From an uncultured Amaricoccus sp. (GTDB lineage: Bacteria; Pseudomonadota; Alphaproteobacteria; Rhodobacterales; Rhodobacteraceae), in the NCBI RefSeq assembly GCF_937891315.1, contig NZ_CALAGI010000075.1:1-10370 (forward strand): a DNA stretch of 10,370 bases, read 5' to 3'. A program made the translations under genes and the position numbers. Shown here one piece after another: positions 4,106 through 10,370 of the stretch. The first letter of the stretch is position 1; every line of letters begins with the position of its first letter. The notes under the pieces were generated by a model. The model had not been told where the DNA came from. It searched no databases and saw only the letters and a program-made list of their open reading frames with translations.

Positions 4106-6523
4106 ATGGCCCAGAAACGAGTCTCCGTCCGCCTCGTCGCCGAAGGCGGTCGGCAGGTAAAGGCCGAGTTCCAGGGGATCGGCGATGCGGGCGAGAGCAA
4201 CTTCAAGCGGATCGAGCGGCAGGCCGATATCACCGGCGCAGTGATGCGCCGCCTTGCCGGGATCGTCGCCGGGGCGCTGTCGATCCGCCAGCTGGTGGCC
4301 TATGCCGACAGCTGGACCGACCTGCGCTCGCGGGTCGATCTGGCGACCGGCAGCCAGGAGCGCGGGGCGGCGGTCATGGACCGGCTCGCCGCGATGGCGC
4401 GGCGGACCTATTCCAGCCTTGGCCAGACGACCGAATCCTGGCTCGCCAATGCCACGGCGCTGCGTGAGTTGGGGATGACGACGGCAGAGAGCCTCGATTT
4501 CACCGAGGCGCTGAACAACGCCATGGTGGTGTCTGGCGCAAGGGCCGAGCGCGCTGCTTCGGTGCAAAACGCGCTTTCCAGGGCCATGGCGCTTGGCACG
4601 CTCAGCGGTGACAACCTGAATACCATAATCCAGAGCGGCGGGCGGCTTGCCGAACTGCTCGCGGCTGAGTTGGGCACCACCGTCTCGGGACTGCGCGGCC
4701 TCGGCCAGCAAGGCGCGATCACCGGCGATGTCATCCGCACGGCGCTGATCGGCAATCTCGAACGGCTGCGAGATGAGGCCGACTCGATGCCCGCCACCAT
4801 CGGCGATGCCTTCACCCTGATCGGCAACGCCGCCCTGCAACTGGTCGGAACCTGGGATCAGGTCTTCGGGGCCTCTTCCATGGTCGCCGCGGCGTTGATC
4901 GCGGTCGCTGACAACATGGAACGTCTCGTCGCCATCGGCGTCGCCTTCGCCGGGTTCATGGCTGGACGTTGGGTGGCCGCGTTCCTTGCCGCTCGCGTCG
5001 CCACGCTGACGCTTTCCGGTGCACTGACCGTGTTGCGCGGCGCCATCGTCCGCACCGGTATCGGTGCGCTGATCGTGCTGGCGGGCGAGCTGATCTACCA
5101 GCTGATGACTGTCGTCCGGAAGGTTGGCGGGCTGGGTGAGGCCTTCCGCCTTGTCGCCGATTTCGTGGCAGAGGCCTGGAACCGCATGGGGCTGCGGCTC
5201 GACGCCGTCATGGCCCGCCTTGGTGCCGCCTGGGAGGGGCTGAAGGCCACGATCCTCACCTTACTCGACGATACCGTCAGTGGGATGTTCCTGTTCGGCA
5301 ACCGGACCGTCGCGGTGTTTCAGGGCGCCTATGACGGCGCGGTGGCGATCTGGGGCGTTCTCCCCGGCGCGATCGGCGATTTCGCCTTTCAGGCCGCGAA
5401 CGGGCTGATCTCGGGCGTCGAGGCGATGCTGAACGGCGTCGTCACCCGCATCAACAGCTTCATCGAAGCGTTGAACGCAGCACTCTCCTATCTGCCGGAA
5501 TGGGCGACGGGCGAAGGCGGCGTGCGGATCGGCACGCTCGATCCGGTAGAGCTCGGTCGCATCGGTAATCCGTTCGAGGGCGCGGCGACAGCGGCCGGCA
5601 CCGCCGCGGCGGATGCTTTCAACGCCGCACTGTCGCAGACCTATGTCACCGCCCCCGATACCGGGCTCGGCGCCATGGCCGATGCTGCGCGCGGGCGCGC
5701 GGATGGCTATCGCGAGGCAGCCGGGATGCTCTCGGACGCGGCGTCGCGGCCGATGGCCAGCTGGCAGGCATTGAAGGATGCGGTGACCGGGGCCGGAAGC
5801 GATGCCGGCGCTGCCCTCCACGATGCGACGGGCGGTGCATCGGGGTTCGGCGATGCGCTGGATGGCGCTGCCGGCGCCGCAGGGCGCGCAGGTGCAGCCG
5901 GTCGTGCGGCCGGTGCCGACGCCGCCTCCGGGGCCGACACGGCGGCCACCGGCTGGGCGGCGGTAAGCCAGTCCCTCGCCGATTACGCCGCCAGGGCGCG
6001 CGAGATCGGCGGAGATATCGGCAACGCGCTGGTCGGCGCCTTCCAGTCGGCCGAGAACGCCATCGGAGAATTCGTCAAGACCGGCAAGCTGAACTTCCGG
6101 GATCTGGTCACCTCGCTCATCGCCGATCTGGCCAAGCTCGCGGCACGGCGCTTCATCCTCGGCCCCATCGCCAACGCGCTCTCGGGCGCGCTCGGCGGCG
6201 CGGGCGGGATTTTCGCCAACATCCTGCATGCGGGCGGCATGGTCGGGTCACCGGGGCCGGGCCGCATGGTGCCGGCGCTGGCCTTTGCGGGCGCGCCGCG
6301 CATGCACAACGGCGGCTGGGCGGGCCTCAGGCCCGACGAGGTGCCGGCGATCCTTCAGCGGGGCGAGCGGGTGCTTTCGCGCCGCGAAGCCGCCGGTTAC
6401 GGCAATGGCGGCAATGTCACCGTGAACATCAATGCCCGCGATGCCGAGAGCTTCCGGCAATCCCGCACTCAGGTCGCGGCCGACATCGCCCGGACGGTTT
6501 CGCTGGGCCGAAGGGGCATGTGA
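4106..6523 (+). CDS. Tail tape measure protein
   Basis: The 805-residue protein sets tail length and is ejected with the DNA. The N-terminal part (about residues 1-240) is long helix, with the tape-measure domain pattern SWTDLRSRVDLATGSQERG and NALSRAMALGTLSGDNLNTI. Residues about 250-345 hold several hydrophobic helices (such as MVAAALIAVADNMERLVAIG and IGALIVLAGELIYQLMTVV) that could cross the host inner membrane. A Gly/Ala-rich low-complexity tract covers about 585-616. A lambda-type C-terminal tape-measure region follows at about 637-693 (FVKTGKLNFRDLVTSLIADL). The end has HNGGWAGLRPDEVPAILQRG, a segment common to Rhodobacterales phage and GTA tape measures. Lambda gpH (853 residues) is of similar size, so a tail a little shorter than lambda's is expected. 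The start is ATG 4106, giving MAQKRVSVRLVAEGG. It is intact, with no frameshift. Confidence 0.92.
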   Translation: MAQKRVSVRLVAEGGRQVKAEFQGIGDAGESNFKRIERQADITGAVMRRLAGIVAGALSIRQLVAYADSWTDLRSRVDLATGSQERGAAVMDRLAAMARRTYSSLGQTTESWLANATALRELGMTTAESLDFTEALNNAMVVSGARAERAASVQNALSRAMALGTLSGDNLNTIIQSGGRLAELLAAELGTTVSGLRGLGQQGAITGDVIRTALIGNLERLRDEADSMPATIGDAFTLIGNAALQLVGTWDQVFGASSMVAAALIAVADNMERLVAIGVAFAGFMAGRWVAAFLAARVATLTLSGALTVLRGAIVRTGIGALIVLAGELIYQLMTVVRKVGGLGEAFRLVADFVAEAWNRMGLRLDAVMARLGAAWEGLKATILTLLDDTVSGMFLFGNRTVAVFQGAYDGAVAIWGVLPGAIGDFAFQAANGLISGVEAMLNGVVTRINSFIEALNAALSYLPEWATGEGGVRIGTLDPVELGRIGNPFEGAATAAGTAAADAFNAALSQTYVTAPDTGLGAMADAARGRADGYREAAGMLSDAASRPMASWQALKDAVTGAGSDAGAALHDATGGASGFGDALDGAAGAAGRAGAAGRAAGADAASGADTAATGWAAVSQSLADYAARAREIGGDIGNALVGAFQSAENAIGEFVKTGKLNFRDLVTSLIADLAKLAARRFILGPIANALSGALGGAGGIFANILHAGGMVGSPGPGRMVPALAFAGAPRMHNGGWAGLRPDEVPAILQRGERVLSRREAAGYGNGGNVTVNINARDAESFRQSRTQVAADIARTVSLGRRGM

Positions 6524-6560
6524 GCCTCGACCAACCGCCTGAACCAGACAGAGAGCAGTC

Positions 6561-7187
6561 ATGGCCTTTCACGAAGTCCGGTTTCCGGACAACATCAGCC
6601 GCGGCGCGCGCGGCGGACCGGAGCGGCGCACCCAGATCGTCGAGCTGGCCTCGGGCGACGAGGAGCGCAACGCCAGCTGGGCGAACTCGCGTCGCCGCTA
6701 TGACCTGGCCTATGGCATCCGTCGTGCCGACGATCTCGCCTCCGTTGTCGCCTTCTTCGAGGCGCGAAACGGCCGCCTGTATGGCTTCCGCTTCAAGGAT
6801 TGGGGGGACTTCAAGTCCTGCCTGCCGTCAAAGGTGCCGGTTGCCACCGACCAGGCGCTCGGCACCGGCGACGATGCAACAACCAGCTTCCAACTGGTGA
6901 AGCGCTACGCCTCGGGCAGCCAGACATGGGTGCGGACCATCACCAAGCCGGTCGCGGGCTCGGTCACCATCGCCCTGAATGGTGCGTCGCAGGCCTCCGG
7001 CTGGTCCGTCGATACCACGACCGGCGTCGTCAGCTTCAGCGCCGCGCCGGGCGCTGGCGTCGCGATCACCGCGGGGTTCGAGTTCGACGTGCCCGTCCGC
7101 TTCGACACCGATGTGCTCGACGTCACTCTCGACCTCGAGCGGCTGGGCTCCATCACCTCCATCCCGCTTCTGGAGATCCGGCGATGA
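6561..7187 (+). CDS. DUF2460 distal tail protein (GTA gp12-like)
   Basis: The 208-residue protein opens MAFHEVRFPDNISRGARGGP and continues with RRTQIVELASGDEERNASWA, YDLAYGIRRADDLASVVAFFEARNG and GFRFKDWGDFKS. These are the signature stretches of DUF2460/TIGR02217, the family of the GTA gp12 distal tail protein. The N-terminal part (about 1-90) is the ring-forming domain. The rest is beta-rich, ending VRFDTDVLDVTLDLERLGSI with the usual final strand. It forms the ring that joins the tube to the hub, the place of gpM in lambda. The start at 6561 is in the family's usual position. The 37-base gap after the tape measure holds an AG-rich stretch that may serve as its ribosome binding site. Its stop overlaps the holin start (ATGA, 7184-7187). 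In the GTA the DUF2163 gene follows directly; here a lysis cassette lies between. Confidence 0.92.
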   Translation: MAFHEVRFPDNISRGARGGPERRTQIVELASGDEERNASWANSRRRYDLAYGIRRADDLASVVAFFEARNGRLYGFRFKDWGDFKSCLPSKVPVATDQALGTGDDATTSFQLVKRYASGSQTWVRTITKPVAGSVTIALNGASQASGWSVDTTTGVVSFSAAPGAGVAITAGFEFDVPVRFDTDVLDVTLDLERLGSITSIPLLEIRR

Positions 7188-7534
7188 ATGATGAAACCGG
7201 ATTTCTGACGGCGGCGCTGAAGGAGCTGCTGGCCTCTACCGCCGTGATCCTCGCCGCCTGGGGCGCGCTCGGCGGCGCGACCAACGCGCTGACCACGAAA
7301 ATGCGGCTGCGCGACGCGCTGCGCCACATCCTGCTCGGCGGGTTGATCGCGGCCGGGATGGGCAGCCTGTCGATGGCGATCATCACCCGCTGGCTCGGCC
7401 TGCCGCCCGAGGCGATCCCGGCCGGGGGCGCGGCCGGGTCGGCCGCCTATCTGGTCGGCGTCTTCGGTCCTGCCTTCATCGAGGTGCTGCTCGCCCGCCT
7501 GCGCCATGCCGGGAAAGGCGGTGGCGATGCATGA
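7184..7534 (+). CDS. Candidate holin with three membrane helices (LydA-like)
   Basis: The frame is 116 residues from ATG 7184, which overlaps the DUF2460 stop (ATGA). Three hydrophobic segments are visible: about residues 15-32 (LLASTAVILAAWGALGGA), 46-68 (around LRHILLGGLIAAGMGSLSMA) and 80-103 (around AAYLVGVFGPAFIEVLL). A charged loop (TTKMRLRDALRH) and a basic, glycine-rich tail (RLRHAGKGGGDA) flank them. The size, helix count and short charged tail, and a GH24 endolysin 130 bases downstream, are those of a class I holin. It also resembles LydA-type holins often annotated in alphaproteobacterial prophages. Holins gather in the inner membrane and then open it at a set time. The family assignment is from memory. 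It could also be an antiholin if one of the small membrane proteins nearby is the holin. Confidence 0.68.
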   Translation: MNDETGFLTAALKELLASTAVILAAWGALGGATNALTTKMRLRDALRHILLGGLIAAGMGSLSMAIITRWLGLPPEAIPAGGAAGSAAYLVGVFGPAFIEVLLARLRHAGKGGGDA

Positions 7535-7658
7535 CTTTCTCCGCCTCGCGCGCAACCTGCGCTGCGACCCGGCCGATCCCACCCACGCCTTCCGCCACCG
7601 TCTGGGCGTCGGCATCGCCATCGCCGCGCTGATCCTGATCAGCTCACTTCTGGGGTAA
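7527..7658 (+). CDS. 43-residue single-helix membrane protein of the lysis cassette
   Basis: A 44-codon frame starts at ATG 7527, overlaps the holin end by 8 bases, and stops at TAA 7656-7658, five bases before the endolysin start. The product begins MHDFLRLARNLRCDPADPTH. It has an Arg-rich N-terminal part (about residues 1-25, with C13) and one hydrophobic segment (about 26-43, GVGIAIAALILISSLLG) that reaches the C-terminus. The basic side before the helix predicts that the N-terminus stays in the cytoplasm. Without it the 129 bases between holin and endolysin would be empty. It could be an antiholin, a small accessory holin or a spanin-like part; it has no lipobox, so an outer-membrane spanin is unlikely. 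I do not recognise a family. Codon use looks like its neighbours, with G/C at most third positions. Confidence 0.65.
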   Translation: MHDFLRLARNLRCDPADPTHAFRHRLGVGIAIAALILISSLLG

Positions 7659-7663
7659 TTTCC

Positions 7664-8338
7664 ATGCAGATGACTGACCGGGGGCTTTTGGCCCTCGTCC
7701 GGCACGAAGGGATCGTGCCCGGACCCTACCGTGATGTGAAACAGGTCTGGACATTCGGCATTGGCCACACAGCCGCCGCCGGGACGCCCGATCCCGCCAC
7801 GATGCCGCGCGGCCTGCCCGCCGATCTCAATGCCGGGATCCGCGAGGCGTTCAAGGTCTTCCGGACCGATCTGGCTGCCTACGAGGTGGCGGTGCGACGC
7901 GCGGTGACCGTGCCGCTCGCACCGCACGAATTCGATGCGCTGGTGTCCTTCCATTACAACACAGGCGGCATCGCCAAGGCGGCGCTCACTCGGCACCTGA
8001 ACGCGGGCGACCATGCAGCCGCCGCAGCAGCCTTCATGGGCTGGCTCAAGCCCACAGCGATCCGCACGCGCCGCGAGGCCGAGCGGGACCTCTTCCGCCA
8101 TGGCCGTTACCCCATCGGGAGCATCCCCATCTGGTCGGTCGACCGCAATGGCCGGGTCGACTTCTCGCGCCCCATCCGGCGGCTGACCGAGGACGAGGCA
8201 CTGGCGCTGCTGCGCTCAGAGGCGGCGGCAGTTCCGGCCGCCGTTGCCCCCATGCCGGCCCCGGCCGTGCCAGCGGCGCCCATGCTGCTGTCTCGCCTCA
8301 TCGCATTCCTCACCACCTTGATCGGAGGACGTCCATGA
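7664..8338 (+). CDS. Endolysin, GH24 (T4-lysozyme-type) muramidase with hydrophobic C-terminal tail
   Basis: The 224-residue protein cuts the N-acetylmuramic acid to N-acetylglucosamine bond of the cell wall at the end of infection. The GH24 triad is visible as E15, D24 and T30, with the same spacing as T4 lysozyme E11, D20 and T26, in HEGIVPGPYRDVKQVWTFGI. Further family marks are GIGHT (32-36), FDALVSFHYNTGG (about 90-102) and the closing TRREAERDLFRHG (135-147). The catalytic domain covers about residues 1-150. Residues 150-185 form an extra small region, then an Ala/Pro-rich linker (about 186-207) and a hydrophobic segment (about 208-221, LLSRLIAFLTTLIGG). There is no N-terminal signal or SAR helix, so release through the holin is expected. 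The tail may bind membrane. Its stop overlaps the next start (ATGA, 8335-8338). Confidence 0.92.
   Translation: MQMTDRGLLALVRHEGIVPGPYRDVKQVWTFGIGHTAAAGTPDPATMPRGLPADLNAGIREAFKVFRTDLAAYEVAVRRAVTVPLAPHEFDALVSFHYNTGGIAKAALTRHLNAGDHAAAAAAFMGWLKPTAIRTRREAERDLFRHGRYPIGSIPIWSVDRNGRVDFSRPIRRLTEDEALALLRSEAAAVPAAVAPMPAPAVPAAPMLLSRLIAFLTTLIGGRP
8324..8329 (+). promoter_or_regulatory. Consensus ribosome binding site for the 69-residue membrane protein
   Basis: GGAGGA lies 5 bases before ATG 8335 and within the end of the endolysin gene. It is the strongest Shine-Dalgarno sequence I see in the lysis cassette, and it supports the small gene as real. Confidence 0.7.
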
Positions 8339-8544
8339 ACTGGAACCTTGCCCGCGGCCTCGTCTACCTGGCCTGTCTTGCCGCATCCGGCCTCGCAATG
8401 GCTGGACTGGCGGATTTCGATCTGGCGACCGGCACCTTCGACCTGAGGCCCTTCAACCTTTACGCCCTGACCGGCGCGACTGGTGGCGTGGTATCTTCGC
8501 TTCTGGCATCCGTGGCGCTTCTGCGCGGCTGGGGGCGCAAGTGA
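8335..8544 (+). CDS. 69-residue two-helix membrane protein of the lysis cassette
   Basis: The protein has two hydrophobic helices, about residues 6-25 (ARGLVYLACLAASGLAMAGL) and 44-64 (around ALTGATGGVVSSLLASVALL). They are joined by an acidic loop (ADFDLATGTFDLRPF), and a basic RGWGRK tail follows. The topology suggests both ends in the cytoplasm, like class II holins. It starts inside the end of the endolysin gene (ATGA) behind a consensus GGAGGA. It ends by overlapping the GTG start of the DUF2163 gene (GTGA, 8541-8544), so it is translated in step with both. It could be a second holin, an antiholin or an i-spanin-like part, but no long periplasmic coiled coil is present. I do not recognise a family. 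That it is a real gene is well supported by the signals; the role is inferred from place. Confidence 0.72.
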   Translation: MNWNLARGLVYLACLAASGLAMAGLADFDLATGTFDLRPFNLYALTGATGGVVSSLLASVALLRGWGRK

Positions 8545-9425
8545 AATCCCTCTCTCCCGCCCTGCAAGCCCATCTGGACGATGGCACCACCACGCTGGCC
8601 TGGTGCTGGAAGATCACCCGCGCCGATGGCGAGGTTCTGGGCTTCACGGATCATGACCTGGCGCTGTCGTTTGGCGGCTCGGATTTCGAGCCGGAAAGCG
8701 GCTTCACGGCCTCCGAAATCCGCGGCGGTGCTGACCTCTCGGTGGATTCGCAGGATGCAGAGGGTGTGCTGACCTCCGACCGGATCACCGAGACCGATAT
8801 CCTCGATGGCCGCTGGGACAATGCGCTGGTCGAGGTCTGGCGCGTGAACTGGCGGGCGACCGGGCAGCGGGTGCTGCTGCGGCGCGGCTCAATCGGCGAA
8901 ATGCGGCGCTGGCGGGTGGCCTTCGTGGCAGAGATTCGCAGCATGGCCCATGTGCTGGGGCAGACGGTCGGGAGGATGTTTCAAGGCACCTGTGACGCGG
9001 CGCTTGGCGACACCCGATGCCGCGTCGATCTGAACGACCCAGCCTGGACCGGCACCGGCGCGGTGGTCGATACGATCCGCGACCGATCCTTCACGGCATC
9101 CGGCATCGGCTCATTCGCCAATGGCTGGTTCGCCTTCGGTTTCCTCGAATGGACCTCGGGGACGAACAGCGGTCGCGCGGCCGAGGTCATGTTGCACGAG
9201 AAGGCATCCGGCGTTGTGACCATCACGCTGCTGGAAGCGCCGGTGCGCCCGATCAGCGGCGGCGACGGCTTCACCATCCGGGCGGGCTGCGACAAGCGGT
9301 CGGCGACATGCGCGACGAAGTTCGCCAATATCCTGAACTTCCGCGGCTTCCCGCATATTCCGGGCCAGGACACCGTGATCCGCTATGCCAGCGCGGACGG
9401 CGGGTATGAGGGGGCGGTTCTGTGA
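8541..9425 (+). CDS. DUF2163 baseplate hub protein (GTA gp13-like, lambda gpL-like)
   Basis: The 294-residue protein begins MKSLSPALQAHLDDGTTTLA with W21-C22-W23. It contains GEVLGFTDHDLALSFGG and GADLSVDSQDAEGVLTSD, which are signature parts of DUF2163/TIGR02218 hub proteins. The N-terminal domain runs to about 145. The C-terminal domain (about 145-294) has four cysteines: C151, C160 (in GTCDAALGDTRC), C250 and C257 (in GCDKRSATC). Lambda gpL relatives carry an iron-sulfur cluster in this position, so these are the likely ligands. The protein forms the hub under the distal tail ring and carries the peptidase and megatron. The start is a GTG at 8541, overlapping the previous stop. The stop at 9423-9425 overlaps the next GTG start in the same way. 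The family call is secure; the cluster is inferred. Confidence 0.92.
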   Translation: MKSLSPALQAHLDDGTTTLAWCWKITRADGEVLGFTDHDLALSFGGSDFEPESGFTASEIRGGADLSVDSQDAEGVLTSDRITETDILDGRWDNALVEVWRVNWRATGQRVLLRRGSIGEMRRWRVAFVAEIRSMAHVLGQTVGRMFQGTCDAALGDTRCRVDLNDPAWTGTGAVVDTIRDRSFTASGIGSFANGWFAFGFLEWTSGTNSGRAAEVMLHEKASGVVTITLLEAPVRPISGGDGFTIRAGCDKRSATCATKFANILNFRGFPHIPGQDTVIRYASADGGYEGAVL

Positions 9426-9883
9426 GGCCCGCCGATCCGAAGAAGGTCGTGGACGCCGCGCGCAGCTGGCTGGGGACGCCCTATCACGATCAGGCCAGTG
9501 TCAAGGGTGTCGGCTGCGACTGCCTCGGGCTGGCGCGCGGCATCTGGCGCGAGGTGGTCGGATCCGAAACCCTGCCGGTGCCTCCCTACAGCCACGATTG
9601 GGGCGAGACAGGATCCCGCGAGGTGCTGGCCGACAGCGCCGCGCAGGTACTGATCCGCATCGACCCGGCTGAGGCAAGCGCCGGCGCGGTAGTGCTGTTC
9701 CGCATGCGGGCCGGGGCCATCGTCAAGCATGTCGGGATCCTGACCGGGCCTGACAGCTTCATCCACAGTTATGAGCGGCTCGGCGTGATCGAGGAACCGC
9801 TGACCACCGCATGGCGACGACGCATCGCCTTCGCCTTCCTGTTTCCCCGCCCGGCACCTGCCCGGCGCAAGAAGAAGTCCTGA
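9422..9883 (+). CDS. Tail-associated NlpC/P60 family peptidase (GTA gp14-like, lambda gpK-like)
   Basis: The 153-residue protein has the whole core of an NlpC/P60 cysteine peptidase: SWLGTPYHDQASVKGVGCDC with the nucleophile C34 in DCLGL, H103 in VKHVGIL, and a third polar residue likely H115 in FIHSY. It is of minimal size, with the catalytic domain occupying about 8-142 and a basic tail ending ARRKKKS. Members of TIGR02219 at this position cut peptide links in peptidoglycan so that the tail tip can pass through the host wall on entry. The gene starts at GTG 9422 by GTGA overlap with the DUF2163 gene, and its stop lies three bases before the megatron ATG. C32 two residues before the nucleophile is also present. 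Its place in the tail-tip set favours entry rather than lysis; the exact bond cut cannot be read from sequence. Confidence 0.92.
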   Translation: MRPADPKKVVDAARSWLGTPYHDQASVKGVGCDCLGLARGIWREVVGSETLPVPPYSHDWGETGSREVLADSAAQVLIRIDPAEASAGAVVLFRMRAGAIVKHVGILTGPDSFIHSYERLGVIEEPLTTAWRRRIAFAFLFPRPAPARRKKKS

Positions 9884-9886
9884 TCC

Positions 9887-10370
9887 ATGGCGACAATCGT
9901 TCTCGGCGCAGTCGGCACCGCCATCGGCGGCGGATTCGGCGGTGCTGTCCTCGGGCTTTCCGGCGCGACCATCGGCGGCATGATCGGCGCAGGCGTCGGC
10001 TCGATGGTTGATAGCTGGATCGTTTCCTCGCTGCTGCCAGGCCAGCGGATCGAGGGCCAGCGCATGGACAGCCTGCGCGTGACCTCGGCCACCGAAGGCG
10101 TGGTGATCCCGCGCCTCTTCGGGCGCATGCGCGTAGGCGGCAATATCATCTGGGCGACTGATTTCCGCGAAGAGGTGAACACCACCCGCCAGGGCGGCGG
10201 CAAGGGCGGCGGGCCGAAGGTCACCAGCACCGAATACCTTTACTATGCCAGCTTCGCGGTGGCCCTCTGCGAGGGCGAGATCACCGGCATCGGTCGCGTC
10301 TGGGCCGATGGCGAGATCGTGGATCTGAGCGAAGACACGTGGCGCTGGTATCCGGGCAACGACTCGCAGG
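9887..10370 (+). CDS. Central tail-tip ('megatron', GTA gp15-like, lambda gpJ-like) protein, cut by window end
   Basis: The first 161 codons are open to the window edge; homologues in the GTA run to about 1,300 residues. The start at ATG 9887 gives MATIVLGAVGTAIGGGFGGA. A Gly-rich hydrophobic region covers about residues 1-50, including GGMIGAGVGSMVDSWIV. After it come VIPRLFGRMRVGGNIIWATD and then YYASFAVALCEGEITGIGRVW, which are classic opening blocks of this family and of gpJ-type central fibres. The complete protein would carry a TIM-barrel-like and a Phage-tail_3 domain further on, not visible here. It forms the closed tip under the hub, opens on host contact and carries receptor-binding parts. 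A Gly-rich loop, RQGGGKGGGPKVTS, lies at about residue 103. The start follows the peptidase stop by three bases. The family is clear; the rest of the gene is outside the window. Confidence 0.9.
   Translation, partial: MATIVLGAVGTAIGGGFGGAVLGLSGATIGGMIGAGVGSMVDSWIVSSLLPGQRIEGQRMDSLRVTSATEGVVIPRLFGRMRVGGNIIWATDFREEVNTTRQGGGKGGGPKVTSTEYLYYASFAVALCEGEITGIGRVWADGEIVDLSEDTWRWYPGNDSQ

Noticed and set aside
3767..4840. Long antisense frame of 357 codons, and similar ones at 5261-6229 and 6905-8101 on the - strand
   Set aside because: They lie opposite well-supported genes, have low-complexity Arg/Gly/Ala/Pro-rich products and match no family I know. High GC content with G/C-biased third positions yields such open frames by chance.
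9422..9883. NlpC/P60 protein as a second endolysin
   Set aside because: It lies between the hub and megatron genes in the order of gp14 in the GTA and gpK in lambda, so a tail-tip entry role is more likely.

Overview
The window is part of a prophage or tailed phage of siphovirus type. It probably sits in an alphaproteobacterium of the Rhodobacterales (Paracoccus or Rhodobacter relatives). The reasons are the high GC content with strong G/C bias at third codon positions, and tail-tip proteins (DUF2460, DUF2163, NlpC/P60, 'megatron') of the type found in the Rhodobacter gene transfer agent (GTA). All supported genes are on the + strand. They are packed with very short gaps or with stop/start overlaps (TGATG, ATGA, GTGA), as in one late operon. 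No integrase, attachment site, tRNA, IS element or CRISPR is visible, so integration into a chromosome is inferred rather than seen.

Layout. 6-1286: head and head-tail joining genes (DUF2190 capsid-cement type protein, a short lambda FII-like connector, a DUF6441/gpZ-like completion protein). 1299-1954: a ParD/ParE toxin-antitoxin pair with its own promoter and a palindromic operator, set inside the structural operon like a 'moron'. 1987-4061: tail terminator, tail tube protein, and the tail assembly chaperone pair. The second chaperone product is made by a predicted programmed -1 frameshift: A AAA AAC, a 7-nt spacer and a 13-bp stem. 4106-6523: tape measure protein. 6561-7187: DUF2460 distal tail protein. 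7184-8544: a lysis cassette of a three-helix holin candidate, a 43-residue overlapping membrane peptide, a T4-type GH24 endolysin with an unusual hydrophobic C-terminal tail, and a 69-residue two-helix membrane protein. 8541-10370: DUF2163 hub with four cysteines, NlpC/P60 tail peptidase, and the first 161 codons of the central tail-tip (megatron) protein, cut by the window end.

The gene order follows phage lambda (FII, Z, U, V, G, GT, H, M, L, K, J), with tail-tip proteins of the GTA family. Two cassettes interrupt the ancestral order: parDE between the Z-like and U-like genes, and lysis between the M-like and L-like genes. The most interesting signals are the complete frameshift element, the embedded toxin-antitoxin pair with its operator lying on the -10 box, and the lysis cassette with its small membrane proteins and tailed endolysin. 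None is proof of a wholly new system; the families are known, and the novelty lies in arrangement and detail.
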